Below, piece after piece: positions 13,883 to 31,572 of a DNA stretch of 64,000 bases. The stretch comes from Lineus longissimus (Eukaryota; Nemertea; Pilidiophora; Heteronemertea; Lineidae), in the NCBI RefSeq assembly GCF_910592395.1, contig NC_088318.1, forward strand, positions 14,446,349-14,510,348. The letters are read 5' to 3'. The notes below the pieces were generated by a model. The model was not told the DNA's origin and did no database searches. It saw only the letters and a program-made list of their open reading frames with translations. The translations under genes were made by a program, and so were the position numbers. Numbering within the stretch: the stretch's first letter is position 1; each line of letters opens with the position of its first letter.

Positions 13883-16800
13883 CTAGTGGCAATTCTGGCA
13901 CGTAGGGTGGCATTTCTTTCCATTGGCTCTACATCCACATCCACCACTTGTATCACCACTACCCTGAAACACGGAAAAGAGTACTAAAAAAGAATAAAAA
14001 CACAACCGTGGCAAAGGTGAGGTAGTACTGTAGACCCATTTATTTTCACAAGCCTAATATTTTTGCAGTTTTTGTCAGAGGGGGTCTGGTCACACACATT
14101 TGCAAACTGATTGTTATATAACTGGAAAATGCACTTGGTTGAAAATCTAAAAACATGGTACAGAAAGTGGTGTTCTGCCCCCACCCCGGGACAAAAGGTT
14201 GAATACAGCCCTGCAAAGCCCAGGCATTCTCCCTTGCTGGCCTAGTATAATATCACTTACCCGAGGCCCCCATCGTGGCCCTCTCGTCGCCCAGCATATC
14301 TCCGTCTGGCACATGGTACACCTCATCCAATCACATCCATCTTTCTTCTGAAGCACGATCAAACAAGACGGGCACTTCATTGCCTCGCCCTTTGCCAAAA
14401 GGCTCTGCAAGAAATAAGCATTTGTTTCAAATGGGTCATGAAGAGAAATTTGGTACATTCATCTGCTCAATCATTCTGTGAAAGTTTACTCTCACAAAAT
14501 GCCAACAGCCATCTCTTACTTAATGATCATAATACTTATGACAATAACCAGTTCCTATACAGCGATTCTCACTGTATTGTCTACTGTTTCACCATGGCAC
14601 CAGCTGGGTATCGGACCCGGGACCTCCCGATCACAAGGCCCCCGCTCAACCATTGTGCCATCGCACTCACCATCAACATATCTTGTGTTTTCCTAGCATT
14701 TTCATCATTCTGTGCTCTCATCTGTAACTCTAACTGATATTCCTGACAATTCAAGTCTTCATGGATTGCCTTACACGTCAGACAATTCCGATGGCCACAG
14801 ACATTACATTCGAAGAAGTTGACATCGTCGTCGTAAATCACCCAGCCACGACAATCGGGTGTTTTACAGTGGAAGCTATTCGGTGTGCGATTTTCGGCGA
14901 TGCTGACACTGCGGTGTAGGTATTTCATAAAGACTTCAGGAGTCACGAGCTGGCAAAAGGAAGAAACTTATGTTACTCAAAGTCACAGGATCACTTCAAC
15001 AAGTCGCATTGTGGCACCATTTTTAGCTCCTGCCTGAACTGGGTCGCTTATGCTCTTTGAACCTTGTATTCAGTGTGAGCTCGATCCCTTCAAAAACTTT
15101 AAGAGCACATGATTTAACGTCTTCATTATTTCTTGATAATACAATTATAGGGGAACTTTTCTTTGCAGTTTATTCATCAGAAGGTCACCCTTTCTGATAC
15201 TACTAATGGGGGCATTTGGGACTTGGTTCCAAATTTCAATTTGACATTTGAGTGCTCTCTGCTTACCGCTTTAACCTCTCTGTCCTGTAGATTCTCATCA
15301 CAGCCTTCATGAGGACAGGGCACCTGTGCACCATCGAAATTCAACACATAATCAGCAAGACAAGCTCTGCAAATGGAGTTGTATGAATCGATTACAGTAC
15401 CCTCCAACAATGCTTGAATCGTCACATATCGTTGGCACAAGCCGGCCAAGTATCTAACCCCCCTCCCCCACCACCACCACCACAAAAAATTCTTGGGACC
15501 GTCTGAAGAGGCAATGCCATGAATGCACAAGAGTTGCTTTACTAGTTTTTGATAACCCAAGTCATGCACCTCAGTACAGAGGACCTAATCCTCTAACAAC
15601 CAATTTGGCAAACCCAGGTCAGCCAAGTTTTCTAAACTATAAGATCCCCCTTCCTCTATGGAGCAGACATCACTATACAGGACTCTGTACCTACCTACAA
15701 CTTTCATGAAGACATTCACGTAATACGACCCCGTCACCTGCTGGTATCATATCAAAACACACAGGACATTCAATCATGGTTGTATTGCGAATCAGGTCGC
15801 GATCATCCATCTCGACAAGTTCTAAGTAGTTGCGCGTCTGCTCGGCCCGTTCTCGTTCCCTCTGCTGCTGCTGGGACTGGAAATCAATTCCAAAACAATG
15901 TTGATATAAAAACAGCCATTTTTACCCAATAAACAGATTTTCTGCACTTCCAAACATGAAGACTGTTACACTGGCACGTCACCAGAAGGCTCACTGGAAC
16001 ATGTGAACTGATATTGGCCAGACAGGGTTGTCGCTAAGGATTGTGCCTGATGGGCTTTTTCGCACTATACCGGCATTATCATCAGCTGAGTTTTTACCCG
16101 CTTCCTGGCTATCAGCCACCAACAATGCCTTGGTGAAAAAAAACAACAATCAGCAGATTTTCAAAACAGATATATTCAATGATATCATAACGTTTATACA
16201 TTTTTTCACTCATCTAAAGTGAAGCTTTACTATTGCTGAAACGTGAGGCATAATTTATGAGTGAGTTAAATTCGCAAACTTAAACCAAATAAGCCTGAAC
16301 AGAACTTTTGTGACCAACTCATTCACATTTTATACCTCATGTCCCTGTGTTTACCCTCAACCAATGAAACCCTGGACAGAAAACTTCACCTGAACACAAA
16401 TTTATAGAAGAATAACACATAATTCTATCTTTGCACATGATTTCATAAATCGCAGTCAGATGTTGGAGCGGTCAATTTCAGGAACTTGGGCTCACTGTAC
16501 GTCATCCAAGAAAGAAGGATATCGGAAGCCTGATTAACGCTCATGCATGTTATCAGCATGCATTGATGGGAGTTGTTTTCACCAAATCAATGTCTTATTG
16601 TCAGAGTCTTCAATCACAAAAGCGGCACAATGTTTACCACCACCACAGTGGCATGTTGACTGACTCGGTCCCGAACTCCGGCACTAATCTGCAAGGACTC
16701 CTTGTTGGTCACGAGGCCTATGGCGTAATCACAATAGGCTACATTGGACTTCTTCAATGGCATAATTTGAATATAATGCATGCTACACATAACTGTACCT

Positions 16801-19800
16801 GTCAAAATGTAGCCATTTTCAGAGGCATAGCTAGCTCTTTGGTCTGGGGCAAAGCCACACAAAGATCATGGTCAAAATCACATTACTTGGTGACTTCTGG
16901 GAAGGCATTCGGCCCCTGCCCAACCTTCGCCACCTCGAAAGCTATGCCCCTGATTTTATGTGCTGACATCCAGAAGAATTTTGCCGGAGAATTCTATTTT
17001 TCAAGACCTGCTCAAAGGTATGCGAAAGCTCTAGCTCAGTGTCTTTGGCTTATGATTATGCATGATTATTTTCATCATCACTGTCTTCATTGTTTTCATC
17101 GGGACTATGGCGTTCGACCTGAAACCTTAGGCCTGTGTTAAATTTCTCAAGAAGCTTCATCAATTCTGGGGTAATACGAGTCGTAAACAGGGGTGGGTCT
17201 CCACCACCAATCTCCCCCCGTGTTCCCAGGCCTGGGGCTGTCACCTGCAAGACACGAGAAGGGGAGACGAGTGAAAGACCCTCAATAAACCAGGACCACG
17301 ATAAACCAGTCCATAAAAACTGATATTGCCCATCTGTGGACAATATTACCATCGATCAACCACTCATGGGTTGAGAGGGCGCAGTGAACTTTTGAATTTA
17401 TGAGCAGTGGCGTGTCCACAATATCGACAAACGCCCGAAGGGACGGGTACACCTGGTTTATCGAGTATGAATGCAATTCACTACTTGAGAACATGTGCAT
17501 TCTCAGGAAATCAAGTTCAGACCAGACCTGCTCTATTCATGCAAAACAGCACATACCTCCAGAAACTGAGACTCCGACACATTCTCTTGAGCCGTTCTTT
17601 GTCTTTCACGCGGTGTAGGCACATAACCAGTCGGAATTTTAAATGAGGTTGGGCGTTCCGTGTTGCACATCTCACATCCTGGCCACGTTGGGAAGTTTCG
17701 GAATGTGCACCCGGGGCATTCCCACTTCAGCTGAGTTTGCTCTGGCTGGAACAGAGTCACTTTACAATAATAATGAGCAATGAAATCTGGCATGAGGTCA
17801 GGGCTGAATCGAAGTTGAGCAAGCCAACAGAGGATAAAGCTAAAAATGAAATGGTAAAATGAGGTCCCACAACCTCTCTAAGACATGCGAGCACTGACAC
17901 AGTGAACAATGCCATAAAACGAACATGATTTGCTGATTTGAAATTTTTTTCCTAGTACATCACAAAAGGGAAAGAAGCCTTACTTCAGGTTGTACCAAAG
18001 CCATTGAAGCAACATTTTCATCAATCTGTCCAGTACTTCCCCTCTTCCATTCTGCTGTGGGTGAATTCATTGCCTTGCTATGTCCATGCCCGGATATTGT
18101 GGCAGCTCTTGCATGTAGACCCGTCCGTTGAGGTTGTGCAGCAGAACCAGGTGGACCAGGTGATGGCACAGCTTGGACTGTTTCTTCACCTGGACGGCCA
18201 ACAACTTCGTAATCTGAAGGAGAATGAAAAGATATCTATTTGGGAAAATGATGGTTTCAGAGATTTTAAGAACAGTCATTAAGAGAAGAACTGATCTGAA
18301 ATAAAGTGACCATCACCACTACCAAAGCACTGTCAAAGCTGGGGTGTCATGCTGCAATAAATTCAACTACATGTACCAATAGATGCAATGTTAGCAATAA
18401 ATCCGTTTTCGTTAGGATTACCTGCTCTGGTAATAAGTGCGGTTTGGGATAAAAGCGTGCGAAAGGTTTGTAGTCTAGTCACAAAGAAGTGAACTATTTT
18501 TTTAGGCTGGAATGCACATTGGGTACCCACTTATAGAGTCCCCCCCCCCAGGCTTTTACAATGGATGCTGCACTGGGTATCAAATGTTGCTGTGATGATA
18601 TTGATGCAAAAAACAAAGGATTGAGTTAGTTGCCAGGGGCTTACCTTCTATGTCTGGGTCATGAGGTTCAGGCATTCCTGAAAATGGGGCAAGCACTTCA
18701 GAATCTTCCCATTATAAAGGCGCAACGTGATGGCACTTAGCTCATGCAGTTTGGTCAGTCATGTTGTACATGTAAGATGGCGCACTAACCTATGCAGTTA
18801 ACTTACTCATACATTGCTGCAGCAACCCCACATCAGTCAAATGCAGTGAAAAAACAAACTTTTACGCAACCAACTTAATTGAGATATACCAAGCCAAAGT
18901 CACCTACAAAATGGTGAATCACGTTTTTGAACACTTTGTGCTTCTACAACCCTGCCACACGAACTACAAAGCCTGCTCTCAAATGGATAAACTGCCAAAA
19001 ACAAGCAGTTGATCACATTTTTACATCTTTCTTGCAGCCAAACAAAAGCCTCAACAAAATTCAAAGAGCGCAAAAAGCCACAATTACATGTACTCCTATT
19101 AATGCTAGGTGTAATACTGACCTGATGCTCGCCTAAACTCTCTGTCAACTTGCTCTCTGTCAATCCCAGCAAACTTGGCAGACATCATATACAGGAACAC
19201 GGGTGATTCTGATGAGCTGGACGTGACCCCCAAAGACTCAAGGGTATCCGTATCGGCTGGGAGACGCTTTCCGATGATCCAACGTTGGAGCTTTGTGGGG
19301 AGGCGATACTGGAACAACATCTGAAAGGAAAGGAAAATATATAACAATTATGGTCTACATAGACAGGAATATCCTATTATTGACACAAACAAATGAATTT
19401 TACATGCCAGATCATGGCATGAAATTGCCTGAAAGTGAAAGCCAAAGATGGGAGTCGCCTGCATTCAACTCTTGACCTGACTGCCACCCTTCTCGTGATG
19501 GTGACCCCCATACTCAAGACCTGACCAAGTTTTAGCTTACACTTCTTTTCAAATCGGCAATTGTGTCCTTCATCCCTGCCTTTAGTATGATACACCCAGC
19601 CGACTTCTCCTTATATTCCACGTAGACTCGCAACCTGAGAGGAGAGCAAGAGATAAAATATTTGAATGCTTTATAGGAAACGTTTTAAAGATCAGATTGT
19701 TTGATTACAATAAAGCATGTGATTTCCAACTCTATTGCCCTGCCAGATCCTACCCGCTTTATGAAACAGCCAGCAGGGTTTCCCCCAGAGGGGGGGCAAG

Positions 19801-20861
19801 GGGGGCAGTTGCCCCCCATAAATTGTCCAAAAACAGGCAAAATTTGTTGTTTTGACCAGGATTTTCTACAAAATTATGGTTTTGCCCCCCCTTGAATTTA
19901 TTTCTGGCAGAAACACTGGCCAGGAAGATTTATTTTAAAACGGTACTATCGGGAAGTTGGTATGCCATCAGGTGACTGGAACTGGTTCAAACTACAGTGC
20001 TAGGTATTGGCTACAACATATGTTGGCTTCTTGAACGACAAGGTTAATGCAATAACAGCGGTAGTTGTGTTGTATTCATGACATGGCCACATCACAAAGG
20101 GTTCTTGGATGCGTGTCGGGGCCAACTCAATACTCTACCTTAAATCTGACTTTTCAGCTTCACTCTCACTGAGTACCATCTCTATCTTTGTCTTATACTG
20201 AGCAAGAAGAGATGTAAGATGTTTTGCTTGTTCCACTTCACCATGGGCAAGAGATATCTGGAAGAGTAGTCAAGACATCATTTCAATTGGGATAGCAGGA
20301 AAACATCACTCTGAATTTTGGTGATTTTCACACAGAAAATGAAACGTATGAACAGAATGATTATATTTCATGTGAAACTTCAAAGTCAGAAGTATCCAAG
20401 AATACTTACTTGGCCAGAATCTGACAAAGCTTGACCTAGAATGGGTCATTTGAAGCCAACTAGACCAGAAGTAGAAATTGTATTTTGCAGACAAAGGCAA
20501 CTTTAGAATCATAACATTGTACTCATACTATTACCTGTAAAGATTCCACAAGATTCTTAAGATCTGAAACTGTTAGGCTGCTGGCTTGACTAGAAGTAGA
20601 AGTTGAAGATATCTGTCTTAAGGGACTCGGAGTCGGCGGGCCTTGAACTGGTGAAATTGGGGGTCCTCTTCCAAAGAAAGGCTGACCGGGAGGCACGGCA
20701 CTACCTTCAGGGAACGGGTAAGTTCTTTGACCAAAGCCCCAACCTTGATGCAGACTTTGTGTGTCTGAAAATGTTGCTTGCATGGCACTAGATTGCATCG
20801 GCCCTGGAGTCGACAGATTCATTGCCGACTGTGACATTGTTCTTGAGGGTAGTCCTGCCAT
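13883..20861 (-). CDS. RBCK1: HOIL-1 / RBCK1, RBR-type E3 ubiquitin ligase
   Basis: RBR ubiquitin ligase, the HOIL-1 subunit of the linear ubiquitin assembly complex. Thirteen phase-consistent exons: 20535-20861, 20139-20257, 19541-19634, 19122-19320, 18645-18677, 17984-18213, 17557-17745, 17119-17244, 15695-15876, 15267-15366, 14671-14949, 14261-14404 and 13883-13963, giving about 700 residues against 510 in human. Order: Pro/Ser-rich N-terminus; an LTM-like helix ([19 protein letters not shown]) spanning exons 1-2; ubiquitin-like domain (about 150-245); Pro-rich linker; NZF zinc finger (about 340-370, WECPGCTF and CEMCNTERP); RING1 (from about 476, CPVC and [11 protein letters not shown]); IBR (about 550-605); RING2 with the catalytic-Cys motif DGCDW (about C650). 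The C-terminus is CQNCH, keeping the terminal His of HOIL-1. The last two exon junctions reproduce the human protein closely. The least certain junction is the exon 8 donor (CAG|GTCGAA). In vertebrates it acts with HOIP and SHARPIN in the cytosol and makes ester-linked ubiquitin. Confidence 0.95.
14583..14668 (-). repeat. tRNA-derived SINE fragment abutting a HOIL-1 splice donor
   Basis: Immediately after the IBR exon donor (ATG|GTGAGT, exon edge at 14671) the minus strand reads as a tRNA-like head, with A-box TGGCACAATGG (exact fit to TRGYNNARNNG) and, about 45 nt later, GGGTCCGATACCC, a near B-box. It is translated in frame with the exon as AQWLSGG and onward, a phrase typical of SINE-derived ORFs. 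This is a SINE insertion at the very start of the intron rather than coding sequence. Confidence 0.6.
18541..18550. repeat. Homopolymer C run in a HOIL-1 intron
   Basis: An uninterrupted run of about ten C residues. Length may be unreliable in sequencing. Confidence 0.6.
19774..19918. mobile_element. MITE-like element (hAT-type ends) in a HOIL-1 intron
   Basis: A 145-bp segment begins CAGGGTTTCCCCCAG, and its other end, read on the opposite strand, is CAGTGTTTCTGCCAG, so the two ends match at about 12 of 15 positions. It is flanked on both sides by GCCAG, a possible 5-bp target duplication. The interior is rich in G and C homopolymers. CAG(G/T)GTTTC ends are typical of non-autonomous hAT elements, although those normally make 8-bp duplications, so the class is tentative. 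It lies between HOIL-1 exons 2 and 3. Confidence 0.5.
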
Positions 20862-21925
20862 GATATATACCAATCACTTTCGGTAGGTTATCTGAAATTG
20901 ATTCAACTTCATAACAAAACCATGTACTCTACGATATTATCACTTCTCAAATAAAGTTCTTAACGTTATCGCCAAGATCATCATGGTCGGTCCACAGTTT
21001 AGCAATCAATGCAGCTTGCATGAATTGGAAGAAAGTAAAAAAGACCCGACCAGTTGACGAAGGAAGAGAAAATCTAAAATCAAGAAATCTCAATCGATAG
21101 CTAGGTGACAATCTGCTATATCATTGCCGATTGCAGCATTGCTGTCTGATTTTAAACCAGGATGAGGATGTTCAAACCGTTACCATGTATGAATTTACCT
21201 CCAAAACATACAAATTCGTTGAAATAAATACTGACAGTTGAAGCTTCATGAATACAGAAATGTTTATCTCAATAGCCGAATGCTTGATGCGTCTAATCGT
21301 GTAATAAAGCGACAGAAAAACAAGAAATTTGGATTGCACTTTCACAATAGTGTAGGGGTGTTGCAAAGAAATTGACAGAAAGTTTATTTCAGAAACAGAA
21401 TAAAGCTAATATTTCCAATTTTTTACCACATTTCAGCAAGTAAATAATTGATTTGAATATTATCAATCATTTTTATGCAGCTGTGAGTGGCAATTAGCGA
21501 AATAAAGCCAATGAAATATATATTTTCCTCACCCAGTGCACACTTTACTAAACATCATGGGAAAGCCCAATTTTCCAAAAATAGAACGTGACAGATGGTA
21601 GACTCCCTAGGTAGCCTATCGCGTCATCCTAATTTGGTCCGAGGAACGTGGGCGGTCCACTGCGTTTGGAGTGTAATCAGATGGTACCCTCGAATACTTT
21701 ATATCAAAAATGTTAAATTTACACTTTTTTACTCAGCAATAGTGCATATCTGGCAATGGTAAGATCAAATTTGATCTGATAGATATTTTGCGACTTAATT
21801 AAAGTTTAGTTTCTGCTTCAAATGTTGAATTTGAAAGAAATGTTTAACTAATATTATTACTCAATCATCTTCCTCCAGATGTCGCTTTCCTTTCTGATTT
21901 TGGAAGTTCAAGAAATCCCATCGAA

Positions 21926-26337
<4,412 letters not shown>

Positions 26338-27880
26338 ACTATCAAGTTTGAAAGGACTCATACTTGACTTGCATCTTGAAGTTTCAAGGGTTTTAATTTG
26401 CACCCATTCTGATGTTCTTCATGGAAATATATATGATTCATGAGTAGAGAAGAATTTCGTGAATGTTATCCTTGATACGTCAAGATTGCTTTCTGGAAGA
26501 ATGAAGGACTTCCTTTAGTTGTATTTGGCTGCTTTTATAGTACGAATTGTGATAGATTCTGATATGACCACACTGAGGTAACCATGTGACTTTGGTTGTT
26601 TTCACCTGTTTCCAACTTAGATAACATGTACATGTACGTGTATGCTTATCATGCTCAGTGGGTAATCGATCATTCATTCATGAGGTTAAACATGTTAAAG
26701 GCACAGTTGTCGTTTTAACGTCGTCCCAAATGTTGGTTTTATCTCGGGGACGAGTTCACAGCATCGCGATAAGGACACCACGTTGTGTCGCCCTTCATTT
26801 CTTAAGCTTACCACTCTCCATATTTACCCAACTTGAGGGTTCCTGTCTTTATAAGAAAAAAATGTCCGTGCTTTATTGGCGTAATGTTAATTACATGTAG
26901 ATGTGCATAATTTACACAGCATATTAACATAGATTTCATGTAGCCTCACAAAAAATGCCATTGTTTGTTACGGCTAGAGGTTGGTTTATTTCAGATTCAG
27001 TGTGTGAAAGTCTTGTACGCTCTGATATCAATCGCATGTTTTTCCAATAGCAACATAAGTTGAAGAAAAATGGTGCATACTGGGTTAAAGATTTTTGACT
27101 TGTTGCCAGGCTGTCGTCATATTTTGTGTTTTGCTAACAGACAAACCCTTTTACACAAAAACAATTCTTGTTCCAAAAGATTGCCTGACTAGAGAATTCA
27201 CTGCCAGTTTTTTGTTCTAATGAAACAATGCCTCCTATTTCGTTAATTAAAAATGTAAATGTAATCCAAGGTTCTTTCCGAAAAAAGAAAATCTTTACAC
27301 AGATTTACACAGATCATATACAAGACGTCATTCAAACGAGGATCTTGTGAATATAATGCAATGGGTTGGACTCTGTCAGCTCACGAATGGGTCATTTCTA
27401 TCATGGATGCTTTTGTCAAATATTGGACTGTATGCTATTGTTGCAATGCAGCTGTATGTAGATGTAGTAAAAACATCATGATACATGGACATGAAATGTC
27501 AGTTTCCCTGATTCTTTGTGGTAGATTTAGAATTAGTTATCCTCAAAATGGCCACCAGGTGATTGATATGTTTATTAGGTCTGTTAGATCCTTTTTTACC
27601 CTGAACAAGACCCCAGACAAATATGTGCTAATGTGGAAATGTTTTCTTCAAATGTATTATTACTATATCTGTAGTATTGGTATGGATCTCAGAAGTAAAA
27701 AATGCAGTTGAAAGTATATTATGTGCTCTGTTTGCGGGAGATTTTGATTGGACTGGAATGTCAAAAATACAGCTATTGGTTTTGCCTAGTTTGGCAAAGT
27801 TGCATGTGACCCTAAGGCAGCTGCGATAGTTAGTGGTCCAATAGAATCAAACTCCATCCATAAAAGGCTCTGTAGATGTT

Positions 27881-28057
27881 CAGTAGAACCTCTCTATTGA
27901 GGACACCGTTGAACTGACAAGGAATGTCCTTAATAGAGAGGTATCCTGATTACAGAAGTGAAAGTGAATGGAAATTACCTATATGGGACCAAAAGCAGTG
28001 TCCCTAAGAGAAACGGTGTCATGCTGATAGAAGCTTCTGCTTAGGGAGGTTCTGCTG
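27881..28057. mobile_element. MITE-like element with Tigger/pogo-like ends
   Basis: A 177-bp segment starts CAGTAGAACCTCTCT and ends AGGGAGGTTCTGCTG, inverted repeats matching at 13 of 15 positions. CAGTAGAACC-type termini resemble pogo/Tigger elements of the Tc1/mariner group. The interior has GTGTCC and GGACAC blocks but no ORF, so it is non-autonomous. A clear TA target duplication is not visible. Confidence 0.5.
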
Positions 28058-29266
28058 TATTGTACTTCTACTAACTATTGTTGCAACCTTTTGGGACGAA
28101 ATTTGTTAGACCTATTTTCTGTGATGTTTCATCTTGGGTCAGATTCCATGATGTGATTTGCTTCAAAATTAGGTCTCCAATGTCCTAATTGCGGTGTGCT
28201 GTGAAATTGAGTCGGCAGGTAATAAATTATTGTGCAGTAAATCTGTTTTATTTTTTCACTTCTTCAAAATTGTGTTCTCAGGTTTCGAAGTTGGAATATG
28301 ACACTCCATTACTGAGCACTCAATTACTGAGTGCAGCAGACTCAACTTGTGCGTTACAACGTCTGATTTCTATTTTCTGTTTCCATACAGCTTTCCTTGG
28401 CAGCTGCAAATTATCCCCCTCAAAACTATGCCCATCTTTCTAAATGAAGTGCCAATCACGGTCATTGTCTACGTGGGGTAATCTAATTGACGTATACTAT
28501 ATGTACTGTCAAATCGGGCAGGAGCTGTTGCTACTTAAATGGCAACGTGCATCTGGTCATTTCAGGGCACTACTGCAACTCACCTTTGATGGTCTTGACG
28601 GCTCTTGATTGTTGCTACAGTATATTTATTTCGTGCAATCAAAGAAAGAGTTCAAAATCTTAATCCGAGGATTGAAAACAATTTTGACAACTATTGTACT
28701 TTTTGAATACATTTTTGAATATAAAACCTCCGAATTTTCTAAAATCAAAGATATACCTGTACGATTAAGAATTAAAAATGTGAAAATTTCTCAAATCAAT
28801 CAAATTAATATGAAATATAAAGCAAGTTTTGACAATTATGGTTCGTTAATTCCTTGTAATTGCCAAGATTATGTGCTTATAACATGTTATTTGCGTTGAT
28901 AAATCTATAGCACAAAGTAGCGACCAACAGGTCAAGACTGTGCCATTATGTTTACAACAAAGAGATAATCTTTTATTCATAAATATTGACTTCAAAGGAG
29001 TACTTAGTATTAGGAATTGAGTTTTTTGAGGTCATCAAAAAAATGGAAACGCAGGTGCATACCAAGACCACAAGAATACCCTTTATCAAATAAAGTATAT
29101 TTTTGCGATGGGAAGAAGTAGAAGAATTTTCACTACATTGAATCAGATTCGGATCTATAGAAATCTAATTCACATATATGACAGTCTGATTAAAAACTGC
29201 TTACTGAGTGGCAACAAGCACATCCTAATGAATAATAGAGTGATATCATGATGGCATTGAAGCTAG

Positions 29267-30938
29267 TCAACTAGCCAAAGTATGAGACGAGACGAGGTCT
29301 GGCGTCACATTGTAGACTCCGCTGCAGTCTATTTCGCCATCCTGATCGTAGACAGGACGACGCCACAGTCCACTGCGCCCGGAGTGTATTAACGAACCGG
29401 CATCAACGAAGCGGTGAGACACCTGCCCACGGCCGCAAACTTCGGACTCAAAACTACAATGGCTCTGTAGCCCACATGGATATAAATGAAAGAGATCGGT
29501 CAATTATAACGATGTAATTAACACTTGTAGTTATGACTAATCATTGGACACACTAAATCATACTGTGTCTTGGCTATCTGTGATTACATTCAATATTGAC
29601 AAGATGAAATATTCATTGGCAGACGATATTTTGATAAACAGATCATAATTAGATGTAATGTCGTTTGTAACCAAAGAACCTGTTTGATTGTGTTGCAAGT
29701 GTCACTGGCTAAATTTCATAATTGTCATGAGAGGGAATACTGGAATCGTTAGAACTATACTAAAGTTCTTTTAGACCCATAACTTAAGGATATACAGCTT
29801 AACAATTTCATGCATAAACTGTCGTTGTCAACATTGTCCACTGTATCGACGCAGCCTCTCAGTCCAACATCCCTTGCCGATTATCGAGGCAGCCTCTCAA
29901 TCTAACATCCCTTGCCGATTACTGAGGCAGCCTCTCAATCCAACATCCCTTGCCGATTCTTCATTAACTGCATCGATCGATAACAATATTGACCATATCC
30001 CAATCACATGTTAATTTGACTAAGTGCCCCGCGGATTAATATCAAATAGTATACGCATTTTAACTGTAACATTGGAATAACCATAAGCCTGATTTTAAGA
30101 CCGAGCGCATTCAAAACTTCGCAGGAATCCCTCCTGTGGCTGGTGGTGGTCAGTTTCGTTTGGAGCTTTCCTTCATCCAAAATGGTCATATTCATTTGGC
30201 ATTCTTCGGGCTGAGACATGGAGTTGGTTTTCGCATGGAGTCCTGGAGTTTTAGCATGACTTCTTCTCATGCTGATGATCCGTTATGATAATTCATGTTT
30301 ACGACCATGGAAAATCATTGGTGAAAAACTAATGCTCTTACGGAAAATGTTCTGCGGCTACTGTGGAAGAAGTCGGTCTTGGATTATGACTTATGCTAAA
30401 GATGGTATATATAAAGCCTTCAATACGAATTGATGCTTAATCGATAGGGATATTGATACGGTATTACTTTGAGACTTGTGGCCGGTGTTCTGACTTCGCT
30501 AAGTAACGCTATAGTGGATGGTTGATACAATTTCTGCCACGTCGTGAAAATCAAAGGTAGTCAGGCGGTATGTATTACTGTTGCTCTCACAATTAGATTG
30601 GTAATTGTTGCGAGGGGTTTAAACGTATCTAATATGTCAGGGGAGGAACGAGTCGGACTGGGAATCGAACCCGTCATGATAGAGTTTGAAGGTTCGTTCT
30701 ATTCTCCTGCAACAGAGCGTGCGACATGCAGCATTGCAATTATTCCAAAAGTTTTAGTGAAATATGTATTTTGTATTTCATTTCGAGTTGAAATTATTTC
30801 TGATAACTGTGCAATTGAATTATCAGATATCCGTTGGAGACGAGCGTAGTTTTGGGCGGCGACCGCAGCGCGAACATCGAATGACAATATTCCGTCGATT
30901 GCCACGGTCTGAGATTCACCGCGCACTGCGTTCGCCAT
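29267..30938 (-). CDS. Weak candidate for a minus-strand gene (unjoined exons)
   Basis: Two separated minus-strand open segments are GC- and CpG-richer than their AT-rich surroundings. One begins ATGGCGAACGCAGTG at 30938 (MANAVRGESQ, then DGILSFDVRAAVAAQNYARL) and looks like a first coding exon. The other (29267-29480) follows a CTACAG acceptor-like site and ends in a stop (ending TPDLVSSHTLAS). A third open segment lies at 30004-30270. I could not find donors that join them in frame and do not recognise the protein, so this may be chance. Confidence 0.15.
29851..29958. repeat. Minisatellite, three units of 38 bp
   Basis: GCAGCCTCTCA recurs at 29851, 29889 and 29927, exactly 38 bp apart, each followed by TCCAACATCCCTTGCCGATT or a one-base variant. 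A short, well-conserved head-to-tail array. Confidence 0.9.
30640..30725 (-). repeat. tRNA-like remnant with perfect B box
   Basis: On the minus strand, GGGTTCGATTCCCAGTC is a perfect RNA polymerase III B box with its T-stem. Upstream sequence is tRNA-sized, but the acceptor stem has mismatches and no clear A box or anticodon arm is intact. Probably a SINE head or tRNA pseudogene. Confidence 0.45.
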
Positions 30939-31572
30939 GAAAACTTATGCCTTAGCTTTCTTGGCTGATCAGTTGACGCGAAAGTGTTGTTATAAGCAAA
31001 GCTGTTCTAATCTTTTGACCGCTACAATAACTATCAAACCTTCTTTCTTGAACTGCGTTCGACTTTTGACTTAAGGAACAAATATTTTCATTTCCAATGG
31101 GCTCCTAAAATCACAGTTCAACTTAGAATATTTTGTTCAAGTGAAAGCTAATTTGTACTTAGAGAGAACGAATTCATTATTTAGCTCCTTTTTCAAATCA
31201 CGCGCAAAGAGCCAAAGTTTCACTGGATTACGCATTTGCCCCGGCATATTATATAGAGGCAGGTGAATCTCTCTCCGAAACCAGGTTTTAAGCGGAAAAG
31301 TCCTTAAAGGAAATTTTGCATGGTTAGCCAAATGACACATATTGAATTTACAGATCATGTGAGAATCGCTGTCGAAATGATTTTATCAGATTTCTTCTGC
31401 GACCAAACGGAGAAAGAAACTATAAGCATAAACTATAAGCATAAACTTTCTTTGTACATGCCGTTTTTCTAGGTTTGACGATAACCTTTGATAGACCTGA
31501 AGTGGATACCTTCTGGTCACCTGAAAGATATTGGTGATTTAGAAAATACCCGGTGAATTCGGTGAATTCACG

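Larger units (their letters stand above)
26338..31572. other. Mostly non-coding stretch between GOT2 and the EF-hand gene
   Basis: It begins with the GOT2 3' UTR, whose end I could not place. It then holds a MITE-like element (27881-28057), a 38-bp minisatellite (29851-29958), a tRNA-like remnant (about 30640-30725, minus) and weak minus-strand coding candidates (29267-29490 and 30800-30938). Otherwise AT-rich with short ORFs. Confidence 0.5.

Noticed and set aside
14438-14737. Plus-strand ORF with [16 protein letters not shown]
   Set aside because: It is the antisense of a tRNA-like SINE head plus the HOIL-1 exon.
30640-30725. Functional tRNA gene on the minus strand
   Set aside because: The B box is perfect, but the acceptor stem is mismatched and no intact anticodon arm was found.
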